From Ruminococcus sp. (GTDB taxonomy: Bacteria > Bacillota > Clostridia > Oscillospirales > Ruminococcaceae): a stretch of DNA of 64,000 nucleotides. The position numbers were made by a program, and so were the translations under genes. The notes beneath the pieces were generated by a model. That model ran no database searches. It was not told the origin of the DNA and saw only the letters and a program-made list of their open reading frames with translations. How positions within the stretch are numbered: position 1 is the first letter of the stretch; every line of letters starts with the position of its first letter. The stretch lies in assembly GCF_019423705.1 (NCBI RefSeq), contig NZ_JAHZAX010000002.1, forward strand, positions 62,001 to 126,000, written 5' to 3'. Shown piece after piece: positions 7,555 through 17,155 of this stretch.

Positions 7555-8883
7555 TTAGTTTTCATCGTTGTCATTATCACTATCGCTATCAGCTGGAGCT
7601 TGAACATTCTCAAGATTTGCTTCGTTGACTTCATCAGCAGGCGGAATAACTATCGCAGCAAGCTGTTCGGGGGTCAGCGGAGTACGCTTTTCAGGCTTCT
7701 TGTAAAGGTGTTCAACATCGTCGATATAATATTCAGTCGATACAGGGAGCTTTTTCTTTTTCAGCTTGTGCTCGACTGCTTCTCTTGTGAAGGTATAAAT
7801 AAGAGCAAATGTAGGAACTGCAAGAACCATTCCGATAAATCCGAAGAGATTTCCGAAGAAGAAGAGGGATACCAGCACCCAAAATCCGGGTAGACCTGTT
7901 GTTTCGCCGAGAATTTTCGGACCGAGGATATTTCCGTCAAACTGCTGAAGGATTATAATGAATATCAGAAGAATGACAGCCTTTTTCGGGTCAATGAGGA
8001 GCATAAGCGCCGTTGAAGGGATTGCGCCGATTATAGGACCGAAGAACGGGATAATATTCGTAATGCCGATAAGCACGCTTATCATAATGTTATAAGGCAT
8101 ATCCATTATTGTGAGGCCGATGAAGCAAAGCACGCCGATGATCGCAGAGTCGATTATCTTACCGCTGAGGAAGCCTGCAAATACTTTGTTTGCTTCTGAG
8201 CTAACTCGCATAATGCGCTCGCAGGTGGACTTTTTCGTGTTGGCAATGATGATCTTTTTAGCCTGCGCCAACAGCTTTTCCTTGCTGCAAAGCATATAGA
8301 TCGAAGCGATAAAGCCGAACACAAAGTTCTTCAAGACGTTGATAACGCCCCAAGCGCCCGACAGGATATTTTCGAGCATTGGCTGTATCTTCTCGATAAG
8401 TGTGCCAAAGTCTGTGGAGAGATTTTTGAGCTTTTCAGTTGCGACCGCTTCAATGTCGGGATAATTCCGGAAAAGCTTGTTTATCCAGCCTTGTATCTTA
8501 ACGACGATGTTTGAAGCGTTGTTGAATATATCAATAATAGAATTGATAAGCTCCGGCACAACGACGTAGATAAGGCCGACCACTATTCCGAGAAAGACCA
8601 GCGAAGCCACCGTCACCGAACAGGCTCGTGTGAACTTTTTCTTGGCTGGGTTCTTGACGACCTTGTTTCTGAACAGATTTTCAAACTTTACCATTATCGG
8701 GTTCATCAAAAAAGCAATGACAAGTCCTAAAATAACAGGGGTCAGCGCCGAAACGATAACGGACAATATCCGATATATAGTGCTGAATTTGAACACCGCC
8801 ACCACAAGCAGCACATTCACTGCAATGACCAGCGCCGCATAAAATGCGATGATGGTGTATTTTCGATTTGTTTGTATTTTCAT
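7555..8883 (-). CDS. AI-2E family transporter
   Basis: An integral membrane permease of 442 aa from the AI-2E (TqsA/YdbI/YtvI) superfamily. The substrate is not evident. It has two N-terminal hydrophobic segments, a soluble amphipathic insertion (about residues 95-190) and a C-terminal bundle. That bundle contains GITNIIPFFGPIIGAIP and LGPKILGETTGLPGFWVL, both diagnostic for the family. A charged tail of about 70 residues ends in an Asp/Asn run. The start is at 8883, not the in-frame ATG at 8901, because AAAGGA sits between the two and serves the downstream ATG. A promoter lies at 8913-8941. Confidence 0.9.
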   Translation of the reverse strand: MKIQTNRKYTIIAFYAALVIAVNVLLVVAVFKFSTIYRILSVIVSALTPVILGLVIAFLMNPIMVKFENLFRNKVVKNPAKKKFTRACSVTVASLVFLGIVVGLIYVVVPELINSIIDIFNNASNIVVKIQGWINKLFRNYPDIEAVATEKLKNLSTDFGTLIEKIQPMLENILSGAWGVINVLKNFVFGFIASIYMLCSKEKLLAQAKKIIIANTKKSTCERIMRVSSEANKVFAGFLSGKIIDSAIIGVLCFIGLTIMDMPYNIMISVLIGITNIIPFFGPIIGAIPSTALMLLIDPKKAVILLIFIIILQQFDGNILGPKILGETTGLPGFWVLVSLFFFGNLFGFIGMVLAVPTFALIYTFTREAVEHKLKKKKLPVSTEYYIDDVEHLYKKPEKRTPLTPEQLAAIVIPPADEVNEANLENVQAPADSDSDNDNDEN

Positions 8884-8912
8884 ATTGTATCCTTTCGTCA
8901 TTCGTTATGAAT

Positions 8913-8941
8913 ATTATACAACACAATCTTTTTAATTGCAA
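8913..8941 (-). promoter_or_regulatory. Promoter of the AI-2E family gene
   Basis: On the minus strand TTGCAA (8941-8936) and TATAAT (8918-8913) are separated by 17 bp. Confidence 0.75.
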
Positions 8942-9035
8942 GAGAATTTAGAAATAAATAAGATTATTTAGCCTTAGGTATATTTGCGTTAATTGAATGT
9001 TAATAATAAATTCAATATATATATAAAGATGCTTA

Positions 9036-9064
9036 TTGACAAAATGTCGAAATGAGAATATAAT
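9036..9064 (+). promoter_or_regulatory. Consensus promoter of the trp operon
   Basis: TTGACA (9036-9041) and TATAAT (9059-9064) lie 17 bp apart, a perfect sigma-A consensus. It precedes the T-box leader. The stretch between the AI-2E promoter and this site is AT-rich and shows nothing else. Confidence 0.9.
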
Positions 9065-9079
9065 AATTACAGTTAAATA

Positions 9080-9372
9080 TTTAAAATCCTATGAGCAAAG
9101 GTAAGTAGCTGATCGGTATGAGTTTCAGAGAGCTGTCGGCAGGTGAGAGACAGTACAAGTTCTTTCGGTGAATGGATTTGTGAGGAGCGGTGTGAAAGTT
9201 TTTCAAGTATCACTCGCCGTGTTTCCTGCGTTAAAGGACAGGATATTGATTTCTGTTATTCGTTTTCAGAATGCGTATCTGTGAGCCGATGAAATTTCAT
9301 CGGAAAATTGGGTGGCACCACGGTTCTATCGTCCCATAACTAGATGTTATGTGTGATGACAGGACTTTTTTT
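9080..9372 (+). promoter_or_regulatory. T-box leader with a tryptophan (UGG) specifier
   Basis: This is a cis-acting RNA that senses uncharged tRNA and lets transcription continue when its amino acid is scarce. Stem I shows the AGTA element near 9104, the AGAGAGCTGTCGG...GGTGAGAGACAG distal loop (about 9127-9152) and, on its 3' side, GGTGAATGGATTTG, placing the specifier codon TGG at 9173-9175. A perfect hairpin, CCGATGAAATTTCATCGG (9286-9303), serves as Stem III. The invariant T-box GGGTGGCACCACGG is at 9310-9323. The competing terminator (GTCC...GGAC then T7) ends at about 9372. The Trp codon agrees with the trp genes that follow. Confidence 0.93.
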
Positions 9373-9437
9373 ATTGCAATTTTTTATGTCAGCGGTTTCC
9401 CAATGCCCCGCCGATAATTTTAACTGGAGGAATATTT

Positions 9438-10913
9438 ATGCTGTATCCCGAGACTGAACAAGTAAAGAAATTATTCGAGAATTATGAGACTGTGCCTGTA
9501 TTCTATGAACTTCTTATGGATTCCTGCACACCTATCCAGCTTTTCAACTGCCTGCACGAAGCTTATGATGATTGCTTCATTCTTGAATCGGTTGACAACA
9601 AAGATCAATGGGGCAGATATTCATACGTCGGTATCGACCCGAAGAGCGAGTACATTCTCAACGACCACGTTATAACGATAAAGGAAAAAGGCAAGGCTGA
9701 CGAGACTGTAAAGGTGGATAACCCTATCGAGTATCTCTCAAAGGTCGTTGAGGCTCACAAGTCTCCCCGCTTCAATAATTATCCTAAGCTCACAGGCGGT
9801 CTGATCGGATTTTTCACATACGATATGGTGAGATATTTTGAGAAAACTCTCTGCAATCCGCCAAAAGACGATCTTCACCTCCCTGACGCTGATCTTCATC
9901 TCTTTGAGAAGATCGTTGCATACGATCACCTTTCAAATAAGGCTGTTATCATTCTTAACATCAACAAGAGCGATGATCTTGAAGCAAAGTACGCTGAGTG
10001 CGAAAAGGTCTGCAATGATATTGTTGACACTCTCAAGAAATATAGACCTGTCATCAAAACGCCAACAAAGGCTGAGGACGATATAACGGTAACTTCAAAC
10101 ATCACAAAGGAACATTACCTTGCGAATGTTGAAAAGGCTAAGGAATACATCAAGGACGGCGATATCTTCCAGATAGTTCCGTCACAGAGATTTGAGATCG
10201 ACAATCCGCCGGACAGCTTTGATGTTTACAGAATGCTCCGTTCAACGAACCCTTCACCTTATCTTTATTATTTCAAGCACAATGATTATGCTGTTGCAGG
10301 TGCTTCTCCTGAAATGCTCGTTTCAGTTGAGAACAAGACGGTTGTCACAAGACCTATCGCAGGCACGATCAAGCGTGGCGCAACCTATGATGAAGATATC
10401 CGCAACGAGCAGCAGCTTCTTAACGATCCAAAGGAAAGAGCTGAGCACACAATGCTCGTTGACCTTGGCAGAAATGATATCGGCAAGGTATCAGAATTCG
10501 GTTCAGTTGTAGTTACGGATCAGATGATAGTTGAGAGATATTCAAAGGTTATGCACCTTGTATCAAATGTAAAGGGTACTCTCAGAGACGATAAGAAACC
10601 ACTTGACGCTCTTATGGCCGTGCTTCCAGCAGGAACACTTTCGGGTGCGCCAAAGGTTAGAGCTATGGAGATCATCGACGAGCTTGAGACAACAAAGAGA
10701 GGTCTTTATGGCGGAACAGTCGGATATCTCGCATTTGACGGTTCGATAGATACTTGTATCGCAATAAGAACTGTTCTTTTCAAAAACAATAAGGCTTATG
10801 TACAGGCAGGCGGCGGCGTCGTTGCTGACTCGATACCGGAGAATGAATATCAGGAATCCTGCAACAAGGCAATGGCTGTTATCAATGCCATAAGAGAAGC
10901 CAGCAAATTATAA
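9438..10913 (+). CDS. trpE: Anthranilate synthase component I
   Basis: A 491-aa cytoplasmic enzyme that makes anthranilate from chorismate with ammonia supplied by TrpG. The N-terminal half carries the FILES motif (about residue 47) that in this family is part of the tryptophan feedback site. The C-terminal chorismate-binding half shows IFQIVPSQRFE, GASPEMLV, RPIAGTIKRG, HTMLVDLGRNDIG and LSGAPKVRAMEIIDELE. Length is normal. GGAGG precedes the ATG. It is the first gene after the T-box; trpS follows after 18 bases. Confidence 0.97.
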   Translation: MLYPETEQVKKLFENYETVPVFYELLMDSCTPIQLFNCLHEAYDDCFILESVDNKDQWGRYSYVGIDPKSEYILNDHVITIKEKGKADETVKVDNPIEYLSKVVEAHKSPRFNNYPKLTGGLIGFFTYDMVRYFEKTLCNPPKDDLHLPDADLHLFEKIVAYDHLSNKAVIILNINKSDDLEAKYAECEKVCNDIVDTLKKYRPVIKTPTKAEDDITVTSNITKEHYLANVEKAKEYIKDGDIFQIVPSQRFEIDNPPDSFDVYRMLRSTNPSPYLYYFKHNDYAVAGASPEMLVSVENKTVVTRPIAGTIKRGATYDEDIRNEQQLLNDPKERAEHTMLVDLGRNDIGKVSEFGSVVVTDQMIVERYSKVMHLVSNVKGTLRDDKKPLDALMAVLPAGTLSGAPKVRAMEIIDELETTKRGLYGGTVGYLAFDGSIDTCIAIRTVLFKNNKAYVQAGGGVVADSIPENEYQESCNKAMAVINAIREASKL

Positions 10914-10931
10914 TTTAAGGAGTTTATAACA

Positions 10932-12008
10932 ATGAGTAAAGATATTATTTTAACAGGCGACAGACCAACAGGCTCTCTTCATCTCGGCCACTATGTAGGT
11001 TCTTTGAGAAAGAGAGTTGAGCTTCAGAACACAGGAAAGTTCGATCAGTTCGTTATGATCGCTGACCTTCAGGCGCTTACAGATAATGCTGACAATCCCG
11101 AGAAGATAAGACAGAACATTCTTGAAGTAATGCTCGATTATCTTGCAGTCGGACTTGAGCCTGACAAGACAACTTTCCTTGTTCAGTCTCATATCCCAGC
11201 GCTCTATGAGCTGCCAATGTATTATTCAAACCTTGTTACGATGTCAAGACTTGAAAGAAACCCGACTATCAAATCTGAGATCAAACTCAGAAACTTTGAA
11301 AGAAATCTCCCTGTCGGCTTTATGACATATCCTATCAGTCAGGCAGCAGATATCACAGCTTTCAAGGCTAAGTATGTTCCTGTTGGTGAAGATCAGTTGC
11401 CAATGCTGGAGCAGGCAAGAGAGATCGTAAACAGCTTCAACAGAATTTACAAGTGCGATATCCTCGTTGAGCCACAGGCAGTTCTTCCAGACAACGAAAG
11501 CTGCAACAGACTTGTTGGAACAGACGGCAACACAAAAATGAGCAAGTCTCTCGGCAACTGCATTTACCTCAAGGACGATGAAAAGACCCTCAAGCAGAAG
11601 ATAATGTCAATGTACACCGACCCTACACACATCAATGTGAACGACCCAGGTCACACAGAGGGCAACCCCGTATTCATCTATCTTGAAGCGTTCAGCAAGG
11701 AGGAAGATTTTGCTAAATACTTCCCTGATTATAAGAACCTTGCCGAAATGAAGGAACATTATGAGCGTGGCGGCCTCGGCGATATGAAGTGCAAAAAGTT
11801 CCTTAACAGCGTAATGCAGGAATTTCTCGCACCAATCAGAGCGAGACGTGAAGAGTATGCAAAGGACAAGGAAGCTATCCTCGAAATGCTCAAAAAGGGT
11901 ACGCAGCACGCAATCGAGGTATCAAACGAGACTGTTTCGGAGATCAGAAATGCGATCGGCATAAATTATTTCAACGACAAGACTTTTATTGATAAATTTG
12001 TACTGTAA
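10932..12008 (+). CDS. trpS: Tryptophanyl-tRNA synthetase
   Basis: A class I aminoacyl-tRNA synthetase of 358 aa that charges tRNA-Trp. The ATP-binding signatures are present: HIGH as HLGH in TGDRPTGSLHLGHYVGSL at the N-terminus and an intact KMSKS (GNTKMSKSLGN). The fold matches compact bacterial TrpRS. It sits inside the trp biosynthetic operon between trpE and trpGD, under the same Trp T-box. Shortage of charged tRNA-Trp would therefore raise both synthesis and charging. Whether a second trpS exists elsewhere in the genome cannot be seen. Confidence 0.97.
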   Translation: MSKDIILTGDRPTGSLHLGHYVGSLRKRVELQNTGKFDQFVMIADLQALTDNADNPEKIRQNILEVMLDYLAVGLEPDKTTFLVQSHIPALYELPMYYSNLVTMSRLERNPTIKSEIKLRNFERNLPVGFMTYPISQAADITAFKAKYVPVGEDQLPMLEQAREIVNSFNRIYKCDILVEPQAVLPDNESCNRLVGTDGNTKMSKSLGNCIYLKDDEKTLKQKIMSMYTDPTHINVNDPGHTEGNPVFIYLEAFSKEEDFAKYFPDYKNLAEMKEHYERGGLGDMKCKKFLNSVMQEFLAPIRARREEYAKDKEAILEMLKKGTQHAIEVSNETVSEIRNAIGINYFNDKTFIDKFVL

Positions 12009-12020
12009 AGGAAGATTACT

Positions 12021-13658
12021 ATGATTTTACTTATCGACAACTATGACAGCTTTACTTACAACCTTTATCAGGCTGTGGGCGTATTGAACAAAGATATAAC
12101 AGTAGCAAGAAATGACGAGATCACTCTTGATGAGATCGAAAAGATGAAGCCCGACGCTATCATCATCTCCCCTGGTCCTGGCTATCCAAAGGATGCAGGT
12201 ATCTCCGTTAACGTTATCAAGACATTCAGCGGCAGAGTTCCTATCCTTGGCGTTTGTCTTGGTCACCAAGCAATTGCCGAAGCTTTTGGCGGCAAGATAG
12301 TTCACGCAAAGCAGCAGCTCCACGGCAAGCAGACTGATATCAACCTTAACACAGCTAATCCGCTTTTCAGCGGTCTTAAGAGCACTATCAAGGCTGCAAG
12401 ATATCATTCTCTCGTTGTTGACAGCATTTCGCTCCCGACTTGCCTTTCAGTTATCGCAACTGACGACACAGCGCAGATTATGGCTATCAGACACAAAGAG
12501 CACCCAACTTACGGCGTTCAGTTCCACCCAGAGTCTATCCTTACAGGCGAAGTTGGCAACATCATCATCGAGAACTTCCTCAACGATATCGCAGGCATAA
12601 AGACCACAAAGACTAAGTCCGCTTCCCTGCCCGACAATGAAAGAGTTGAGCTTAAGAAATATCTCAAACAGGTCTGCGAAGGCAATTCACTTACTGAGGA
12701 CGAAGCTTATAAGGCAATGGATATCATTATGAGCGACAGAGCTTCAAACGCTCAGATAGCTTGCCTGCTGACAGCTCTCAGAATGAAAGGCGAGACTATC
12801 GACGAGATCACAGGCTTCGCAAAGGTTATGAGAGAGAAAATGGCTAAGGTCAATGTTTCTGATACTCTCGATATCGTTGGCACAGGCGGAGACCTTTCAA
12901 ACAGCTTCAATATCTCCACAACATCTTCATTCGTTATCGCAGCCGCAGGACAGAAAGTCGCTAAGCACGGCAACAGAAGCGTTTCCTCAAAGAGCGGCGC
13001 TGCTGACGTTCTTGAAGCCCTCGGCGTAAAGATACAGTCAACTCATCAGCAGGCTGAACAGTCTATCGAAGAGATCGGACTTACTTTCCTCTTTGCTCAG
13101 TCATATCACTCAGCAATGAGATTTGTCGGCCCTACAAGATCGCAGATCGGCGTAAGAACAGTTTTCAATATCCTTGGCCCTCTTGCTAACCCTGCAAAGG
13201 CTGATTATATGATCCTCGGCACATATGATCCTGACCTTCTCGAGCCAATGGCAAAGGTGCTTATGAACCTTGGTATCAAGCGTGCAATGCTGGTTTACGG
13301 CAACGACAGGCTTGACGAGATATCAATTTCAGCTCCAACAACTATTTGCGAGATCAACGGCGGAAAGCTTATCAAATATGAGATCAAGCCTGAGGACTTT
13401 GGCCTCAAGCGTGGCAAGCTTGCTGATATCGTTGGCGCAGATGCAAATGGCAATGCTGAGATCACAAAGGGTATCCTTGACGGCTCTATCAAGGGTGCAA
13501 AGAGAGATATCGTGCTTATGAACGCAGGCTGTGCGCTTTATATCTGCGGCAAGTGCGAGAGCATTGAGGACGGCATTAAGACTGCCGCCGAAATGATCGA
13601 CAGCGGCAAGGCTCTTAAGAAGCTTGAAGAGCTCATTGAATTTACAAACAGAGGATAA
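12021..13658 (+). CDS. trpGD: Fused anthranilate synthase glutaminase / anthranilate phosphoribosyltransferase
   Basis: A 545-aa fusion protein. Residues 1 to about 190 are the class I glutamine amidotransferase TrpG (LIDNYDSFTYNLYQ, SPGPGYP, nucleophile Cys in GVCLGHQAIAEAFGG, His/Glu in QFHPESI). It supplies ammonia to TrpE. After a linker, residues from about 205 on are TrpD, which transfers a phosphoribosyl group to anthranilate (IVGTGGDLSNSFNIST, KHGNRSVSSKSGAADVLEALG, FNILGPLANPA). Such fusions are also known in enterobacteria. It lies 12 bases after trpS. Confidence 0.96.
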   Translation: MILLIDNYDSFTYNLYQAVGVLNKDITVARNDEITLDEIEKMKPDAIIISPGPGYPKDAGISVNVIKTFSGRVPILGVCLGHQAIAEAFGGKIVHAKQQLHGKQTDINLNTANPLFSGLKSTIKAARYHSLVVDSISLPTCLSVIATDDTAQIMAIRHKEHPTYGVQFHPESILTGEVGNIIIENFLNDIAGIKTTKTKSASLPDNERVELKKYLKQVCEGNSLTEDEAYKAMDIIMSDRASNAQIACLLTALRMKGETIDEITGFAKVMREKMAKVNVSDTLDIVGTGGDLSNSFNISTTSSFVIAAAGQKVAKHGNRSVSSKSGAADVLEALGVKIQSTHQQAEQSIEEIGLTFLFAQSYHSAMRFVGPTRSQIGVRTVFNILGPLANPAKADYMILGTYDPDLLEPMAKVLMNLGIKRAMLVYGNDRLDEISISAPTTICEINGGKLIKYEIKPEDFGLKRGKLADIVGADANGNAEITKGILDGSIKGAKRDIVLMNAGCALYICGKCESIEDGIKTAAEMIDSGKALKKLEELIEFTNRG

Positions 13659-13660
13659 TT

Positions 13661-14440
13661 ATGATACTTGATAAGATTTGCGATAAAAGAAAAGAACAGC
13701 TCGAAAGAGATATCTCAAATGTATCTAGGGTAGATATAAAGGCTATGGCTTTGGATAAGGAATATAAAACAGTTTCCTTTTCAAAGGCGATAAAGCAGGA
13801 CACCCTTTCGGTAATAAGCGAAGTCAAAAAGGCTTCGCCCTCAAAGGGTCTTATCTGCCCGAACTTTGACCCTGTCAAGACTGCAACTGAGTACGAGAAA
13901 AACGGTGCAAATGCTATCTCTTGTCTGACTGAGGAGCATTATTTTCAAGGCTCGGCGGAATATCTCAAGGAGATCAGAGCCGCAGTAAAGCTACCGATAC
14001 TCCGCAAAGATTTTATCATCGACGAGTATCAGCTTTATGAAGCAAGGGCGATCGGTGCGGACGCTGTTCTGCTTATTTCAGCTATCCTCAGCGAGGAGCA
14101 GATGAAAGAATATTCCGATATCGCCCACGAGCTGGGACTCGAGTGCCTTGTTGAAGTACACAATGAGGACGAATACAAGAAAACTCTTGGCTTCAAGTCC
14201 GATATGCTAGGTATCAACAACCGAAATCTTTACACATTCGATGTTGACCTTGAAACAACAGGCAGGCTCAGCCGTATTGTTGGTGAGCAGGCTGTGCTGG
14301 TATCTGAAAGCGGTATCAAGAATAATGCTGATATGAAGCAGGTAAGAAGCTTTGGCGCAGACGCCGTGCTTATCGGCGATACACTTATGCGCAGTGGTAA
14401 TATCGGCGACACCCTTCGTGCGCTGAGAGAGGGCGTTTGA
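13661..14440 (+). CDS. trpC: Indole-3-glycerol-phosphate synthase
   Basis: A 259-aa TIM-barrel enzyme that closes the indole ring of carboxyphenylaminodeoxyribulose phosphate. Family motifs are KKASPSKGLICPNFDP (catalytic Lys), CLTEEHYFQGS, LRKDFIIDEYQ, LGINNRNLYTF and VSESGIKNNADM near the C-terminus. It starts two bases after the trpGD stop and runs one base short of trpF, so it is translationally linked to both. Confidence 0.96.
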   Translation: MILDKICDKRKEQLERDISNVSRVDIKAMALDKEYKTVSFSKAIKQDTLSVISEVKKASPSKGLICPNFDPVKTATEYEKNGANAISCLTEEHYFQGSAEYLKEIRAAVKLPILRKDFIIDEYQLYEARAIGADAVLLISAILSEEQMKEYSDIAHELGLECLVEVHNEDEYKKTLGFKSDMLGINNRNLYTFDVDLETTGRLSRIVGEQAVLVSESGIKNNADMKQVRSFGADAVLIGDTLMRSGNIGDTLRALREGV

Positions 14441-14441
14441 T

Positions 14442-15062
14442 ATGACAAAGATCAAGATATGCGGTATGCGCCGTGTTGATGATATTCTTTACGTCAATAA
14501 ATATCGCCCTGATTATGCTGGCTTTATTCTGTCACAAGTCTTTAAGCGGACTGTTGATCTTGACACTTTCTGCGAGCTTGAAAGCCGTCTTGATAGAGAT
14601 ATCAAGCGTGTTGGCGTTTTTGTAAACGAGCCTTTGGAGAATATTATTGCGCACTATGCTGACAAGCTTGACGTTATACAGCTCCACGGAGATGAAAGTG
14701 CGGAGTATATCACAAAGCTGAAAGAAAACTGTGGTCGAGAGATATGGAAAGCGGTTCGTGCTCAGACATCGAACGATATCGAAAGAGCCTGCGCACTTCC
14801 CGTCCATAAGCTGCTTATCGACAGCTTCAGCGCAAAAAGCTATGGCGGCACTGGCAAACGTGTTGATCTTGACATAGTGAAAAACGCAAATATCACAAAG
14901 CCGTTTTTTCTTGCAGGCGGACTTAATGCGGAAAATGTGAATGAAGCCATTGCGGAAGTTCAGCCATTCGGCGTTGACTTTTCAAGCTCGGTGGAGACCG
15001 ACGGCTTTAAGAGTGAAGAAAAAATCACTGAAATAGTCGCAAAGATAAGAAACGGTATCTGA
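14442..15062 (+). CDS. trpF: Phosphoribosylanthranilate isomerase
   Basis: A 206-aa TIM-barrel isomerase acting between TrpD and TrpC. It begins with the diagnostic KICGM (catalytic Cys) and has VGVFVNEP, VIQLHGDES, LLIDSF...GGTGKRVD (catalytic Asp) and FFLAGGLNAENV near the C-terminus. It is a separate gene rather than fused to trpC. The ATG follows the trpC TGA by one base. Confidence 0.95.
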   Translation: MTKIKICGMRRVDDILYVNKYRPDYAGFILSQVFKRTVDLDTFCELESRLDRDIKRVGVFVNEPLENIIAHYADKLDVIQLHGDESAEYITKLKENCGREIWKAVRAQTSNDIERACALPVHKLLIDSFSAKSYGGTGKRVDLDIVKNANITKPFFLAGGLNAENVNEAIAEVQPFGVDFSSSVETDGFKSEEKITEIVAKIRNGI

Positions 15063-15089
15063 AATAAACTAACTGAAAGAAGGATTAAA

Positions 15090-16280
15090 ATGAATAAGAT
15101 CGGACGCTTCGGTGAATTCGGCGGACAGTATATTCCTGAAACTGTTATGACCGCCGTTCACGAACTGGAAGAAGCATACAATAAATATAAAGACGACCCC
15201 GAATTCAACAAAGAGCTTCAGGAGCTTTATCACAATTATGCAGGCAGACCTTCAATGCTCTACTATGCCGAAAAGATGACAAAGGATATTGGCGGAGCGA
15301 AGATTTACATTAAGCGTGAGGATCTTAACCACACAGGTTCACACAAGATAAACAACGTTCTCGGTCAGATACTTCTTGCAAAGAAAATGGGCAAGAAGCG
15401 TATCATCGCCGAAACTGGCGCAGGACAGCACGGCGTTGCAACTGCCACAGTCTGCGCTCTTATGGGTCTTGAATGCGAAGTTTATATGGGCGAGACCGAT
15501 ATGAAGAGACAGTCGCTGAACGTTTACAGAATGAACCTGCTTGGCGCAAAGGTAACAGGCGTTGCAAGCGGTACGGCTACCCTCAAGGACGCTATTAATG
15601 AAGCTTTCAGAGATTGGGTATCAAATATCGACACAACATTCTATTGTATCGGTTCAGTAATGGGTCCTCACCCATATCCAACAATGGTTAGAGATTTTCA
15701 GAAAGTTATCAGCGCTGAGATCAAGTCTCAGCTTATGGAAAAGGAAGGCAGACTTCCCGACTGTGTTGTTGCCTGCGTAGGCGGCGGCTCGAATGCAATG
15801 GGTGCTTTCTATAACTTTATCGAGGATAAGTCAGTTAAGCTTGTTGGCGCAGAGGCAGCAGGCAGAGGCATTGATACACCTGACCACGCTGCAACAATTG
15901 CAAAGGGTTCGCTGGGAATTTTCCACGGAATGAAGTCGCTTTTCCTGCAAAATGAATATGGTCAGATCGACCCTGTATATTCGATATCCGCAGGTCTTGA
16001 TTATCCAGGTATCGGCCCTGAGCACGCTTATCTTAATTCTATCGGCAGAGCTCAGTATGTTGATATCACAGACGAGGAAGCTGTTTGCGCATTTGAATAC
16101 CTTTCAAGAATGGAGGGCATTATCCCTGCCATCGAATCATCTCACGCAGTTGCAGCAGCCCTCAAGATCGCACCAACAATGGATAAGGATTCTATCCTTG
16201 TTATCAACCTTTCGGGTCGTGGCGACAAGGACGTTTACTCAATAGCAAGATACAGGGAGGTCGAACTCAATGAAGAATAG
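15090..16280 (+). CDS. trpB: Tryptophan synthase beta chain
   Basis: A 396-aa PLP enzyme that joins indole and serine. It shows the TrpB1-type start GRFGEFGGQYIPETVM and the PLP lysine in KREDLNHTGSHKINN. ETGAGQHGVATAT, CVGGGSNAMG and NLSGRGDKD near the C-terminus complete the active site. AAGAAGGA precedes the ATG. The end overlaps trpA by 11 bases, as expected for subunits of one complex. Confidence 0.97.
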   Translation: MNKIGRFGEFGGQYIPETVMTAVHELEEAYNKYKDDPEFNKELQELYHNYAGRPSMLYYAEKMTKDIGGAKIYIKREDLNHTGSHKINNVLGQILLAKKMGKKRIIAETGAGQHGVATATVCALMGLECEVYMGETDMKRQSLNVYRMNLLGAKVTGVASGTATLKDAINEAFRDWVSNIDTTFYCIGSVMGPHPYPTMVRDFQKVISAEIKSQLMEKEGRLPDCVVACVGGGSNAMGAFYNFIEDKSVKLVGAEAAGRGIDTPDHAATIAKGSLGIFHGMKSLFLQNEYGQIDPVYSISAGLDYPGIGPEHAYLNSIGRAQYVDITDEEAVCAFEYLSRMEGIIPAIESSHAVAAALKIAPTMDKDSILVINLSGRGDKDVYSIARYREVELNEE

Positions 16281-17061
16281 GATCGACGCTTGCTTTGAAC
16301 AGCTCAAAGCAGAAAACAGAAAGGCTCTTGTAACATTCATCACCGCTGGTGATCCAGATATGGACACAACAGAAAAGTGCGTGCTTGAAATGTATGATAA
16401 CGGCTCTGACATAATTGAGATCGGCGTGCCATTCTCCGACCCGATCGCAGAGGGTGCGACAATTCAGAAGGCTTCCCTCAGATCGCTGAGCGCAGGCACG
16501 AACCTTGACAAGATATTTGACCTTGTAAGAAAGCTCCGCACAAAGACTGATAAGCCAATGCTGCTTATGATGTATATAAATACAATTTTCAAGTTCGGCA
16601 CAGAAAAGTTCTTTGAGCTTTGCAAAGCTACCCAGATCGACGGCGTTATCGTGCCGGATATGCCGTTTGAAGAGCGTGAAGAGCTTGAAGAAGCTGCTAA
16701 AAAGAACGGAATTTACACAATATTCCTTGTAGCGCCGACTTCTCACGAAAGAGTTAAGATGATCGCAGCAAAGTCAAAGGGCTTCCTTTATGTTGTATCG
16801 TCCCTCGGCGTAACAGGTATGCGTTCTGAGATCACAACAGACTTCAATGAGCTTCTTGCTCCGCTGAAAAACGGCGATTACTGCCCTTGCTGCATTGGTT
16901 TCGGTATCTCCAATCCTGAGCAGGCAAAGAAAATGTCTTCTTACGCTGACGGCGTTATTATGGGCAGCGCTATCGTTAAGATAGTCGAAAAATACGGCAA
17001 AGAAGCTCCAAAATATGTGGGCGAATTTGTCAAGTCAGTCCGTGAGGGTATGGACAGCTAA
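16270..17061 (+). CDS. trpA: Tryptophan synthase alpha chain
   Basis: A 263-aa TIM-barrel subunit that releases indole from indoleglycerol phosphate and channels it to TrpB. FITAGDPD opens the protein. The active-site loop reads IIEIGVPFSDPIAEGATIQ: the catalytic Glu is present, but the second acid (Asp60 in E. coli) is Glu here, in the sequence AEG where enterobacteria have ADG. This looks like a natural variant rather than decay. VVSSLGVTGMR and GFGISNPEQ follow as usual. It is the last gene of the operon and is followed by a terminator. Confidence 0.96.
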   Translation: MKNRIDACFEQLKAENRKALVTFITAGDPDMDTTEKCVLEMYDNGSDIIEIGVPFSDPIAEGATIQKASLRSLSAGTNLDKIFDLVRKLRTKTDKPMLLMMYINTIFKFGTEKFFELCKATQIDGVIVPDMPFEEREELEEAAKKNGIYTIFLVAPTSHERVKMIAAKSKGFLYVVSSLGVTGMRSEITTDFNELLAPLKNGDYCPCCIGFGISNPEQAKKMSSYADGVIMGSAIVKIVEKYGKEAPKYVGEFVKSVREGMDS

Positions 17062-17073
17062 ACATAACAAAAC

Positions 17074-17106
17074 AAGGCTCTGAGAAAAACTTCAGAGCCT
17101 TTTATA
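17074..17106 (+). terminator. Terminator of the trp operon
   Basis: AAGGCTCTGA pairs with TTCAGAGCCTT, followed by T residues. Confidence 0.85.
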
Positions 17107-17112
17107 ATGCGC

Positions 17113-17147
17113 AAAAAAGCCACGGAGAAAATTCCGTGGCTTTTGAT
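17113..17147 (-). terminator. Terminator of the solute-binding-protein gene
   Basis: A perfect stem (AAGCCACGGA / TCCGTGGCTT). Read on the minus strand it ends in six T just after the stop of the gene at 17156. Confidence 0.85.
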
Positions 17148-17155
17148 ATATAAAC

